Assembly: GCA_965539935.1 (NCBI GenBank)
Contig: CBETVX010000021.1
Location: 1-47,975, forward strand
DNA: 47,975 nucleotides
From: CBETVX01 sp965539935
Lineage (GTDB): Bacteria; Bacillota; Clostridia; Peptostreptococcales; Caminicellaceae
Direction: 5' to 3'
Shown here in pieces: positions 1 to 7,937 of this stretch. Position numbers and translations under genes: made by a program. Under the pieces are notes generated by a model. The model was given only the letters and a program-made list of their open reading frames with translations. It did no database searches and was not told the DNA's origin. Numbering within the stretch: position 1 is the stretch's first letter; every line of letters begins with the position of its first letter.

Positions 1-642
1 TGGAAAAAGTAATAGCCAAGGTCTTTATTGGACTTTAGTTGATGTTTAAGAGATTTTAGTTATTTTGACACAAGCGTATTGTTCTGATGTATCCTTTAGA
101 AAAAATATTAAAGTGTTGTATAAGATAAATAGATTTTAATATTTTTTTACAGTTTAGGAATATAGCCATAGAGTACTCCCTGTGAGATGATGATAAAAAA
201 TTACAAGACTTGTATAATCTAGAAAATGTAAACAAACGCCAAAGAATAACATAAGATTCATCTATTTCCATTCTCTGATTTGTCCCAATCGAAAAAGATA
301 CCAGCATTGGTTAAGCAAGAGGGTTAGGCTTGAATTGTTCAGTAGAATAAACACACATTTGTAGAATATAGTCAATGGCATGCAGGGACAAGTGATTTGT
401 CTCAGATTGAACTTTAAATGTTATCAATTATTGTATCAATAATATTAATATAAAAAACTGTAGTTATAGCGACCATAAATAATAAGGAATTTTAAAGAGA
501 ATTAGAGGAAGATTGATTATATAAAAAAACTATGATAGGATATTGTTTTGTAAGACTCTTTATATATTAAAAAAAATTCTAAGGTTTTAATTACAAATAA
601 TTTTTTATATTAGAATTAATACTAAATGGAGGAAATAAAATT
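1..642. other. Gene-poor left edge with repeat relics
   Basis: I see no convincing gene here. All frames are broken by stops and an 83-codon minus-strand open frame (56-307) has no ribosome binding site and no recognisable motif. Positions 66-100 match the dispersed repeat seen near 7.95 kb. The last 20 bases hold the GGAGG site of the next gene. Confidence 0.6.
66..100 (+). repeat. Diverged copy of the GATACA...TGTATCC REP-like repeat
   Basis: Bases 82-100 (TTCTGATGTATCCTTTAGA) match bases 7964-7982 with one change (TTCTAATGTATCCTTTAGA), and the upstream GACACAAG resembles GATACAAG of that copy. The middle, which should read GGGGACGG, has diverged. I read it as a decayed member of the family described at 7936-7981. 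Confidence 0.5.
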
Positions 643-993
643 ATGATTAATTTGCCAAATTGCCCAAAATGCAATTCAGAATACACTTATGAAGATGGAA
701 TATTTTTTGTTTGCCCAGAATGTGCTCATGAATGGACTTTAGAATCAGGAGATGAAAATGGCGAAGATACAAAGGTTATAAAAGATACAAATGGAAATAT
801 TTTAAATGATGGTGATTCTGTAACAGTAATTCGAGATCTTAAAGTAAAAGGAAGTTCATCAGTAATAAAAATAGGCACAAAAGTAAAAAATATACGTTTA
901 ATTCATGATGCATCTGATGGACATGATATTGATTGTAAAATCAATGGGTTTGGAGCCATGAAATTAAAATCACAATTTGTTAAAAAAATATAA
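643..993 (+). CDS. yjdM: PhnA/YjdM family zinc-ribbon protein
   Basis: This 116-residue protein matches the PhnA/YjdM family over its whole length. The N-terminus carries a rubredoxin-like zinc ribbon with Cys7-x2-Cys10 and Cys24-x2-Cys27 (NCPKCNSEYTY, FVCPECAHEW). The C-terminal half is the small SH3-like PhnA domain, recognisable by IKDTNGNILNDGDSVTVI and KINGFGAMKLKSQFVKK. The family is named for a phosphonate operon but is widely found outside phosphonate loci, and its cellular role is unsettled; nothing nearby suggests phosphonate use. The start is fixed by GGAGG about 8 bases upstream. It stands alone, with a hairpin downstream at 1063-1112. Confidence 0.9.
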   Translation: MINLPNCPKCNSEYTYEDGIFFVCPECAHEWTLESGDENGEDTKVIKDTNGNILNDGDSVTVIRDLKVKGSSSVIKIGTKVKNIRLIHDASDGHDIDCKINGFGAMKLKSQFVKKI

Positions 994-1062
994 AAAATAA
1001 TTATTTAGTAATATTACTATACAAAAGGTAGTAAAAAAAATCTGTGCTCAAGTGAAAATATG

Positions 1063-1117
1063 TACTCCTTTCTGACAAGAATTAGAAAAAGAAAAAATGT
1101 CAGAAAGGAGTATTTTT
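1063..1117 (+). terminator. Perfect 15-bp stem hairpin after yjdM
   Basis: TACTCCTTTCTGACA at 1063-1077 is repeated inverted without mismatch at 1098-1112, around a 20-base A-rich loop, and is followed by a short T run. The loop is long for an intrinsic terminator, so a small mobile hairpin or an RNA element is an alternative. Confidence 0.55.
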
Positions 1118-1157
1118 ATGAGTATAATTTAGAAAAAAAATGAAAAAATGGGTTCAT

Positions 1158-1175
1158 CTATATTATATAATATAG
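1158..1175. promoter_or_regulatory. 18-bp perfect AT palindrome upstream of the DUF3883 gene
   Basis: CTATATTATATAATATAG reads identically on both strands. It lies about 85 bases upstream of the DUF3883 start codon and could be an operator or include a -10 box. The 9-mer AGTTGTAAA begins at its end (1174) and recurs at 1222, bracketing a GC-richer 40-base stretch whose nature I cannot tell. Confidence 0.4.
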
Positions 1176-1259
1176 TTGTAAAAACCGCCGATACACAAGT
1201 AAGGGGAACCTTATCATGAGTAGTTGTAAATTAAGAATGAAGATAAAGGGGGATAACTA

Positions 1260-2228
1260 ATGAGGAAAATGATTTTCTTAAATATTGGATGGATGAAGGA
1301 TTATAAAGGAATATCAAATGATAGAATTCAAGGGGGAGGTTCTTTTATAGAGGAAAATGGTTACGGACATGAGATATTTAACTACTTACCTCATAATGGA
1401 TATGTGTATGGCTATGTACAAGCAAAAGATTCCATTAATATTAATAGATTAGGAGCATCAAGCAATGAAGATTTTATAGAAGATATACTAGTAGTATGGG
1501 TATCAAAACATCCAGATGGTGGAGTTTATATAGTTGGATGGTACAATAATGCAACTGTTTACAGAACACATCAATATCCTCCTAGAAATTCAAATAGGGT
1601 TTATAATGGAGAAAGATTTGGATATTTTATTAAAGCAAAAGAAAAAGATGCAGTTCTGCTAAATATAGATGAAAGAGTTTTTAGGGTGCCACGAGGAAAA
1701 GGTGGTATGGGACAATCTAATGTTTGGTATGCAGACAAGCCTCAACACAAGCAGTTTAGAGAAGATGCCTTAGAATATATTTTGGACAGGCAACTGTACA
1801 AAAGAGATAAAAAAAGACTCAACAATAAAAAATCACCATATCAAACAGATCCATACAAAAGACAGAAGGTAGAAAAAGTGGCAGTAGATACTACCGTTGA
1901 TTACTATGAAAAATTTGGATATATAGTTGATTCAGTTGAAAAAGATAATGTGGGGTGGGATTTAGAGGCTTCAATGGATAAGAAACTATTAAGAATAGAA
2001 GTAAAAGGATTATCAGGAAGCACAATATCATTTGAACTAACTCCAAACGAGTACAAAAATATGAAAAAATATAAAGATAGTTATAGAATTGCAGTAGTAA
2101 CAGATTGTTTATCAGAAAAACCAAAACTAACAATATTCCAATACTCTCAAGATAATGGTAAGTTTGAAGATAATGAAGGAAATAAGTTAACAGTTAATGA
2201 AATTGTTTCAGCAAGGATGATGTTATAA
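1260..2228 (+). CDS. DUF3883 (NO VEIN C-terminal) domain protein, orphan nuclease-like
   Basis: This is a 322-residue protein. The C-terminal part (about 205-320) matches the DUF3883 domain, which has a restriction-endonuclease-like fold: a helix (DYYEKFGYIVDSVEK), then GWDLEA and LRIEVKGLSG supplying the D and ExK of a PD-(D/E)xK site, then FELTPNEYKNMKKYKDSYRIAVVT. The N-terminal 150 residues (FLNIGWMKDYKG, ENGYGHEIFNYLP, VSKHPDGGVYIVGWYNNATVY) form a separate domain that I cannot name; its aromatic-rich make-up would suit binding of a modified base or nucleic acid, but that is inference. DUF3883 proteins often occur in restriction and defence loci. Here no methylase or helicase is adjacent. 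Start by GGGGG 7 bases upstream; Met4 is an alternative. Confidence 0.75.
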   Translation: MRKMIFLNIGWMKDYKGISNDRIQGGGSFIEENGYGHEIFNYLPHNGYVYGYVQAKDSININRLGASSNEDFIEDILVVWVSKHPDGGVYIVGWYNNATVYRTHQYPPRNSNRVYNGERFGYFIKAKEKDAVLLNIDERVFRVPRGKGGMGQSNVWYADKPQHKQFREDALEYILDRQLYKRDKKRLNNKKSPYQTDPYKRQKVEKVAVDTTVDYYEKFGYIVDSVEKDNVGWDLEASMDKKLLRIEVKGLSGSTISFELTPNEYKNMKKYKDSYRIAVVTDCLSEKPKLTIFQYSQDNGKFEDNEGNKLTVNEIVSARMML

Positions 2229-2268
2229 TGGCTAGTAATTAAAAAACAGAAACTATGGATAAACAAAG

Positions 2269-2292
2269 ACACTCTTCATTGAGTGTTTTTTT
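2269..2292 (+). terminator. Intrinsic terminator after the DUF3883 gene
   Basis: The stem ACACTC/GAGTGT with loop TTCATT is followed directly by a run of seven T, ending the DUF3883 transcript 40 bases after its stop. Confidence 0.85.
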
Positions 2293-2354
2293 AAACTTAC
2301 TAATCTCAATGTATATTCCAAGTTTATGAGGTTAAGATAAGTAAAGAACTTTTC

Positions 2355-2383
2355 TTGTGTTGTGCAGTGGGTTTTGTTATAAT
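2355..2383 (+). promoter_or_regulatory. Possible promoter of the U32 gene
   Basis: TTGTGT at 2355-2360 and a consensus TATAAT at 2378-2383 are 17 bases apart. The -35 box is weak. It would give a leader of about 115 bases before the U32 start codon. Confidence 0.4.
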
Positions 2384-2504
2384 TCTACTGTGATAAGTTC
2401 AGACAATTTTTTATGAGGTAGCATAACAAAAATGATTTAAATAGATAACTTTGCAATCAGTTAGAAGCACTTAGGGAAAAATTGCAAGTAGGATGGAGGA
2501 TAAA

Positions 2505-4748
2505 ATGACTGAATTATTAGCTCCAGCTGGAAATATGGAAGCTTTAAAAGCTGCAATTTCTAATGGTTGTGATGCAATATACTTAGGAATGCAAAAATTT
2601 GGTGCGCGTGCATACTCAGCTAATTTTGATTTAGAATCATTAAAAGAGGCTGTTACCTATGCCCACCTGAGAAATGTTAAAATCTACGTTACAATGAATA
2701 CCATCGTTTTTGAAAATGAAATCCTAGAGATGAAAGAGCAGATGGACCAATTAAATGAAATCGGTGTTGATGGAATTATCGTTCAGGACCTGGCTGCTTT
2801 AGACTATATAGTTAAAAACTTTATTGATATGGAGGCACATTGTTCAACTCAAATGGGAATTGACGATTTAGACGGAGTTTTATTATTAAAGGAACTTGGT
2901 GCCAAAAGAATCGTTATGGCCCGTGAAGTTGAGATTGAAAAAGTAAAGGAGATAAGAAGAATAGCTAAGATACCTTTAGAAATTTTTGTCCACGGTGCCT
3001 TATGTATATCCTATTCTGGAAACTGTTTAATGTCTGGATTAATCGGCTATCGAAGCGGAAATCGTGGAAGATGCGTTGGCTCATGTCGTAAGGAGTATGA
3101 AATAATTGATAAGACAACGGATACATCTTTAGGAAAAAACTATATTCTATCTACTAAGGACTTAAATACAATCGACTATATAGATGATTTAAAAGAAATT
3201 GACTCTTTAAAAATAGAAGGGCGAATGAAGGAGCCTGCCTATGTTGCTAATGTTGTATCAAAATATCGCAAGGCCTTAGATGGTAAAATAAACGAAGAAG
3301 ACAAAGAAAATCTCAGTAAAACATTCAATAGAACATTTACTAAAGGCTATTTATTTAAAGAAGATAGTAAAGATATTACAAACACTTTAAGGCCTAATAA
3401 CTTTGGTTATGAAATTGGTAGAGTTAGCAATATTGTTAAAGGCATGTACGAAATAAGACTTACAAGACCTTTAAATCAAAAGGATATCATCAGAATAAGT
3501 CATAACAATGAAGACATTATTTTAAATGTTGTAAAACTGTACGATAAAGATGGCAATTTAATCAATAGATCAGATGATGTTTGCTATATCAAAATCAAAG
3601 AAAAGCTATCTAAGGGTGACTTAGTATATAAAACGAAGGATTATTTCTATTACAAAGAGTTAGAATCATCACTGGAAAAAGAATTTAAGCGTTTTAACCT
3701 AGACATTAGGGTATATGCATATCCAGACTCAAAGCTGGTCATAGATGCGGAGGGCTTAGGCTTTAATTATTTATATGAAAGTGAGGAAATACTAAGCGAA
3801 GCAATTAATAAGCCAACAACAAAAGAGCAGGTAATAAAGCAATTTTCAAGATTAAATGATACTATATTCAAACTTAATCATGTAGAATTTGAGGAATATG
3901 GTGCATTTATTCCAGCTAAACTGTTAAATGCAGCAAGAAGGAATATTGTACGGGGCCTATATGACTTAAAGCTTAACAGCAAAAAGAAAAGAACCAAGGC
4001 TTTGAAAGCAAAGGAAAAGATAAGCTTTGCCCCCAAAAAACCATATCTTACAGCCTCTGTAACGACTCAGGAACAGTATGATGCTTGTGTGAGCTGTGGT
4101 ATTAAGGAAATTTATTTTGAAAATATTGTTAGAAGAAACCAAAACCAGTATAAGGAAATAGAAGGGCAGCTGCTAATTGGAGGCTACGGTGGAATTTATC
4201 ACTACAGAAAAACTAATCCTTTTGTTACGGACTATTCTCTAAATGTTGTTAATTCTACTAGTTGCTATGAATTATATAAATTAGGAGCAAAAAGGGTAAC
4301 TTTGTCTTATGAATTGAATAAGAGACAAATTGCAGATTTAATCAATGCCTATTACGAAGAAAATGACGGTTATCCTGCACTAGAAATGATTGTATATGGT
4401 AAGGCTCCTTTGATGTTTACAAAATACTGTCCACTGAAAAAAATGAATCAATGTGGTGTTTGCAAGACTAAAAGCTATGAGCTAAAGGATGAGCATGGGA
4501 GCTTCCCCATTATCTCCCATGATGATTGCACAACGACTATCCTTAATGGCAAGACCCTTAATCTTTTAGATGAGCTACAAAGCATAAAGGGAATAGAGGC
4601 CTTTAGATTAAACTTCACAGTTGAATCAAAGGAGCAGGTTGTACAAACTATTGATATGGCCTTAAGCAGTTTAAATGGCTCAATGGATAAAGTTATATTT
4701 AATCGGGAAACAGATACAAGGGGACATTTTAATAAAGAGATTTTGTAG
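2505..4748 (+). CDS. U32 family peptidase-like enzyme (RlhA-like)
   Basis: This 747-residue protein begins with the U32 signature ELLAPAGNMEALKAAISNG and contains HGALCISYSGNCLMSG followed by GNRGRCVGSCR; Cys167, 174, 190 and 194 are the likely iron-sulfur ligands. The long middle part resembles the DUF3656 region of E. coli RlhA, the U32 protein needed for 5-hydroxycytidine in 23S rRNA, so rRNA hydroxylation is likelier than proteolysis; this is a family inference. A second cysteine cluster, KYCPLKKMNQCGVCK, lies near the C-terminus. GGAGG at 2495-2499 sits 5 bases before ATG 2505, so the earlier in-frame ATG at 2493, which overlaps that site, is unlikely. It appears monocistronic. Confidence 0.88.
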   Translation: MTELLAPAGNMEALKAAISNGCDAIYLGMQKFGARAYSANFDLESLKEAVTYAHLRNVKIYVTMNTIVFENEILEMKEQMDQLNEIGVDGIIVQDLAALDYIVKNFIDMEAHCSTQMGIDDLDGVLLLKELGAKRIVMAREVEIEKVKEIRRIAKIPLEIFVHGALCISYSGNCLMSGLIGYRSGNRGRCVGSCRKEYEIIDKTTDTSLGKNYILSTKDLNTIDYIDDLKEIDSLKIEGRMKEPAYVANVVSKYRKALDGKINEEDKENLSKTFNRTFTKGYLFKEDSKDITNTLRPNNFGYEIGRVSNIVKGMYEIRLTRPLNQKDIIRISHNNEDIILNVVKLYDKDGNLINRSDDVCYIKIKEKLSKGDLVYKTKDYFYYKELESSLEKEFKRFNLDIRVYAYPDSKLVIDAEGLGFNYLYESEEILSEAINKPTTKEQVIKQFSRLNDTIFKLNHVEFEEYGAFIPAKLLNAARRNIVRGLYDLKLNSKKKRTKALKAKEKISFAPKKPYLTASVTTQEQYDACVSCGIKEIYFENIVRRNQNQYKEIEGQLLIGGYGGIYHYRKTNPFVTDYSLNVVNSTSCYELYKLGAKRVTLSYELNKRQIADLINAYYEENDGYPALEMIVYGKAPLMFTKYCPLKKMNQCGVCKTKSYELKDEHGSFPIISHDDCTTTILNGKTLNLLDELQSIKGIEAFRLNFTVESKEQVVQTIDMALSSLNGSMDKVIFNRETDTRGHFNKEIL

Positions 4749-4784
4749 GAAAATCCCAGTTAAAATCTAAACATAGGATAAGAA

Positions 4785-4814
4785 GGATACAAGGTGGCGG
4801 TTCTATTGATATAC
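4785..4814 (+). repeat. REP-like repeat copy
   Basis: GGATACAAGGTGGCGGTTCT followed by ATTGATATA is a variant of the unit at 7949-7977 and shares CGGTTCTATTGATATA with the left arm at 6066-6082. It lies in the spacer between the U32 gene and the sigma factor. Confidence 0.55.
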
Positions 4815-4916
4815 AAAATTCAAGTTTAAAAATGGGGTCACTCCAAACTGTCTCCAAGATATGAATGATGTGTTTATAATATAGTAATTAACGGAAAATC
4901 TAAGGAAGGTAAAGCT

Positions 4917-5480
4917 ATGTATGATTTTGATAATCTATGGAATGAGTTTAGCAAAAAACTATTGAATTATATTAAAGTTAAGGTTAAAAACAGTCATGAT
5001 GCGGAAGATATTTTACAAAGTGTCTTTATAAAAATATACAACAGCTTTGAACAACTTGAGAACAAGTCAGCCATAAGACCTTGGATTTATAGGATTACTA
5101 ATAATACTATTATTGACTTTTACAAGAAGAAAAAAGATGTATCTGTTGACCCAGAGGTCTTATATATGATTAAGGATGAGTTTGATAGCATTGACCATAT
5201 GAATGATGAAATAGCTAAATGTATAGAAAACATGCTTTTTGATCTTCCAGAAAAATATCAGTATGTATATGATATGCATGAAAATAAGGAAATGAAGCAT
5301 AAAGAAATAGCTAAAGCACTAAACATATCGGTATCCACTTCAAAGGTTAGATTAAAGAGGGCTAAAGATATGTTTAAAGAGAGATTGATGAAGTGCTGTG
5401 ATTTTAAAGTAGATAAATATGGAAATATACTTGATTATAACCTAAAAGGCAAATGTGTGAATTGTGATAGAGAATGTTAA
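4917..5480 (+). CDS. sigZ: ECF RNA polymerase sigma factor, SigZ type
   Basis: The 187-residue protein has sigma region 2 at about 10-70 (DAEDILQSVFIKIY, RPWIYRITNNTIIDFYKKKK) and region 4 at about 103-155 (LPEKYQYVYDMHENKEMKHKEIAKALNISVSTSKVRLKRAK, here split: helix-turn-helix KEIAKALNISVSTSKVRL). The tail is that of the SigZ group of Bacillus, with Cys160-Cys161, DKYGNILDYN, and Cys180, Cys183, Cys187. Five clustered cysteines suggest metal or redox sensing by the sigma factor itself, which is inference. No anti-sigma gene follows; the next gene is a convergent 2Fe-2S protein. The start has AAGGAAGG about 9 bases upstream. Confidence 0.88.
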   Translation: MYDFDNLWNEFSKKLLNYIKVKVKNSHDAEDILQSVFIKIYNSFEQLENKSAIRPWIYRITNNTIIDFYKKKKDVSVDPEVLYMIKDEFDSIDHMNDEIAKCIENMLFDLPEKYQYVYDMHENKEMKHKEIAKALNISVSTSKVRLKRAKDMFKERLMKCCDFKVDKYGNILDYNLKGKCVNCDREC

Positions 5481-5487
5481 AGTAAGA

Positions 5488-5514
5488 ATCCCCAAGACTT
5501 AAAAGCTTGGGGAT
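5488..5514. terminator. Hairpin between convergent sigZ and 2Fe-2S genes
   Basis: ATCCCCAAG at 5488-5496 pairs with CTTGGGGAT at 5506-5514 over a 9-base loop. No good T run follows on either side, so it is a modest terminator, probably serving sigZ. Confidence 0.6.
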
Positions 5515-5540
5515 AGCTATTATATAAGGAGATTTATCTA

Positions 5541-5903
5541 TTAACCACAGCAAGATGCTCCAGAACAACAGGATGATGAGCCTTCAGAATCAGTACCACA
5601 ACAAGAATTATTACTAGAGTCATTGTTTTTAACTGCCTGTGCATATTTCTCTAGCCTATCTTTTCTAATAGCTGCCAAATCTTTACGATTATAGATTATT
5701 TTCATTCCATCAGTAGGCTTTACTCCACAAGCATATCTTTGAACACCATCGATTTCAACAACACATGCTTTACAACAACCATGCTTTCTCTTATTTCTAA
5801 AGCAAGGGGCAGTAATGGAGATTCCGTTGTCATCACCAATCTCTACAATATTTTTGTTAGGGTCAGAAACTAGGATTTCCTTTTCGTCAATTTTGATTTT
5901 CAT
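5541..5903 (-). CDS. 2Fe-2S iron-sulfur protein with cysteine-rich tail
   Basis: This 120-residue protein resembles the N-terminal 2Fe-2S domain of NuoG and iron-hydrogenase-type proteins: Cys34, then GCCKAC (Cys43/44, Cys47), ...VEIDGVQRYAC (Cys59), then TDGMKIIYN. The last 25 residues are Ser/Asn/Gly-rich with three CC pairs (SCC repeated). They could bind metal or be disordered. It is small and free-standing, so it is probably an electron carrier or a regulator rather than an enzyme subunit. GGAAGGTG lies 5 bases before the chosen ATG at 5903; the ATG 15 bases further upstream overlaps that site and is unlikely. It converges on sigZ. Confidence 0.8.
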   Translation of the reverse strand: MKIKIDEKEILVSDPNKNIVEIGDDNGISITAPCFRNKRKHGCCKACVVEIDGVQRYACGVKPTDGMKIIYNRKDLAAIRKDRLEKYAQAVKNNDSSNNSCCGTDSEGSSSCCSGASCCG

Positions 5904-6408
5904 TTTTTCACCTTCCATATATTATTATTTTATATAACTAATTCTATATCTTAAAGACGAAGGAGAAATGAGATGGTTACAAAAAATGAAATAATATATA
6001 GAAGGTATACAAATTTAAAAAGGATAACAAAGTTATTTCCAGAGAAAATTTATCAGATCATGTAGACGGTTCTATTGATATATAAAAGTTAACTTAGAAA
6101 AAAGCTAATAAAGAAAGGATTCTAATTTAGGTAGCAAAAAATACAAAAGTGTAGTACGAGAGAAATAATTAATTAATGGGAATAGGTTGAAATAATATTT
6201 TTAAAGTTCAAGGATATATCCATAGAACCGTACCTATGATATTCAGGAAAGAATAGATTAATAAAGATTGCTTTGACTAATAAAGGATTCAATTATAGTC
6301 AAGGCAATTTTTTTATATTAAAGTATGTAATGAAAAGAAAAATCTTACGTACTAACATGTGAAATTACTTAGCTAAGTAAAATATTGGAGAAGGGAGGTC
6401 CTTTGAAG
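5904..6408. other. 505-bp intergenic region holding a MITE-like element
   Basis: No gene is apparent. The region lies between the divergently oriented 2Fe-2S and sigma factor genes, so it should hold promoters for both. Its centre is occupied by the 184-bp inverted-repeat element at 6057-6240. Confidence 0.6.
6057..6240. mobile_element. MITE/BIME-like 184-bp element with inverted ends
   Basis: The left end 6057-6082 and the right end 6215-6240 are inverted repeats of each other. ACGGTTCTATTGATATA at 6066-6082 matches the reverse complement of 6215-6231 at 16 of 17 bases, and the outermost ATCAT is also conserved. The arms are members of the REP-like family at 4785 and 7949. The 130-bp interior has no open frame, so it is non-autonomous. 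Two REP units in opposite orientation, mobilised by a REP-associated transposase elsewhere, would give this arrangement; that is inference. Confidence 0.6.
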
Positions 6409-6963
6409 ATGCAGCAAGTAGCTTCATTTAAAACCTTAGATAAAAAAAAGAAAGAAAATATTTATACAGAACAAGAGTTAACTTTAATTTTTCAAACCTA
6501 CTATAAAAGGGTTTATAACTATATATATTATCGAGTTAACAGTCATCATACGACAGAGGATCTAGCAAGTCAGGTTTTTGAAAAAATAATGCGTAAAATA
6601 AGCACATATTCTGAAGCTAAATCACCATTTGAAGTATGGATGTTTGCCATAGCTAGAAATGTAGTGAATGATTATTTTAGAAGTCTTAAAAAGTACAAAT
6701 TGTTTTCTATTGATGCAATTAAAGGGCTGGCATCAAGGGAAAAAACGCCAGAAAGTATAGTAGTTGAAGTAGAATCTAATGATAAGCTTTTAAAGGCACT
6801 AAATATCTTAGGGAAAAGAGAAAGAAATATTATTGCTCTTAAGTTTGGTGCCAATCTAAAAAATAAAGAAATTGCAAAAATTCTAGATATTACTGAAAGT
6901 AATGTGGGAGTAATACTCTATCGCACAATGAAAAAACTGAAAAAGGAAATAGAAGGAGAGTGA
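6409..6963 (+). CDS. ECF RNA polymerase sigma factor
   Basis: This is a 184-residue sigma-70 family protein. Region 2 is at about 25-95 (LIFQTYYKRVYNYIYYRV, EDLASQVFEKIMRKI, FEVWMFAIARNVVNDYFRS). Region 4 is at about 125-180 (LGKRERNIIALKFGANLKN, KEIAKILDITESNVGVILYR). GGGAGG at 6393-6398 lies 10 bases before ATG 6409; upstream in-frame TTG codons overlap or crowd that site. Its stop is only 5 bases before the start of the anti-sigma gene, so the two form a typical ECF sigma/anti-sigma operon, usually autoregulated. The signal sensed is not visible. Confidence 0.9.
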   Translation: MQQVASFKTLDKKKKENIYTEQELTLIFQTYYKRVYNYIYYRVNSHHTTEDLASQVFEKIMRKISTYSEAKSPFEVWMFAIARNVVNDYFRSLKKYKLFSIDAIKGLASREKTPESIVVEVESNDKLLKALNILGKRERNIIALKFGANLKNKEIAKILDITESNVGVILYRTMKKLKKEIEGE

Positions 6964-6968
6964 TATGT

Positions 6969-7937
6969 ATGGATAAAAAAAGTATTGAAGATAGATTCTC
7001 TATAGAGCTTGATGCTTATATTAATGGTATAGAAGGAATAAGTGAATCAAAATCTGAAGAGTATAATGAGCTGTTAGAGTTAGGCAAGACTTTAGTGGAT
7101 AAAGATTTCAGTGAAAATAGTAATAAGGAGGCTGTGTTTAATAAGGTCTTTAAATATGATAATAAGTATAAGGGAGGAGATTATATGAAAAAATCAAATA
7201 AAAGTAGACGCTTTGCTACCATAGCAGCATCATTGGCATTGACATGTATGGTGGGTATTTCATTGTTGCAGACATCATTTGCACAGGAGATAGTAGTAAA
7301 AGTAATAAGAACTATATCTCTTGGTCACATAACTGCTGTACAAACAACACCTTCTAAAACGAAAGCAATACCTATTTCCGATGAATTAAAGGGTAAGATT
7401 TTTGATGAAGAGGGGAAACCAGTAGAAACAATTTCTGATGAAAATATGGGAAAATTATATACAGCTGATGGTGAAAAAATTTATCAAATTAAAAATGGAA
7501 AGATTATAACTGAACCAGAAAAAGAAAAAATAGATAATGAAAATAAACTAGAAGTTAAAGATTCCAGCAAGTTAAACAATTATGTTTGTTTTAACGTTAT
7601 TCTTCCTAGCTACCTACCTGAGGGATATGAGTTTGATAGAGCAGTTTTCTATAAGGACGAAAAGGGAGCAGTGAGTGATAAATATATTAGTTTGCAGTTT
7701 GTTAACAAGGAAACAGGAAAAGATATTTTTATACAGCAAAGATTTGCCGATGAAGAAACGGCATATCAAATGGGAACAGATGGTGAGATTGAAGAGGTAA
7801 AGATTAACGGTATAGATGCTTTAATACTTGACGGTAGAAATATGCATTGGGAAGATAATGATGTGCTTTATATTCTGTTAGGCAGAGGTGAGATTTCTAA
7901 AGATGAGTTAATTAAGATTGCAGAGTCCATTAAATAG
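6969..7937 (+). CDS. Membrane anti-sigma factor with DUF4367-type C-terminal domain
   Basis: This 322-residue protein is presumably the anti-sigma factor for the preceding gene. The N-terminal 70 residues are cytoplasmic and acidic (SIEDRFSIELDAYINGIEG) and should hold the sigma-binding part. One membrane segment follows (FATIAASLALTCMVGISLLQ). The outside region has a linker with repeated short motifs (DELKGKIFDEEGKPVE, ENMGKLYTADGEKIYQ), then a domain beginning LPSYLPEGYEFDRAVFY and ending ILLGRGEISKDELIKIAESIK, typical of DUF4367 proteins. AGGAG lies 10 bases before ATG 6969; GTG 6960 overlaps the sigma stop and is an alternative. A strong internal ribosome binding site (7171-7179) precedes in-frame ATG 7185. 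Confidence 0.8.
   Translation: MDKKSIEDRFSIELDAYINGIEGISESKSEEYNELLELGKTLVDKDFSENSNKEAVFNKVFKYDNKYKGGDYMKKSNKSRRFATIAASLALTCMVGISLLQTSFAQEIVVKVIRTISLGHITAVQTTPSKTKAIPISDELKGKIFDEEGKPVETISDENMGKLYTADGEKIYQIKNGKIITEPEKEKIDNENKLEVKDSSKLNNYVCFNVILPSYLPEGYEFDRAVFYKDEKGAVSDKYISLQFVNKETGKDIFIQQRFADEETAYQMGTDGEIEEVKINGIDALILDGRNMHWEDNDVLYILLGRGEISKDELIKIAESIK
7171..7187 (+). promoter_or_regulatory. Internal ribosome binding site and start inside the anti-sigma gene
   Basis: AGGGAGGAG at 7171-7179 is 5 bases upstream of an in-frame ATG at 7185. It is a better match to consensus than the site of the full-length gene. Translation from it would give a protein of 250 residues starting MKKSNKSRRF just before the membrane segment and lacking the sigma-binding N-terminus. 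Confidence 0.5.

Noticed and set aside
56..307. Minus-strand open frame of 83 codons
   Set aside because: No ribosome binding site, no recognisable motif, and it runs through a decayed repeat at its 3' end.
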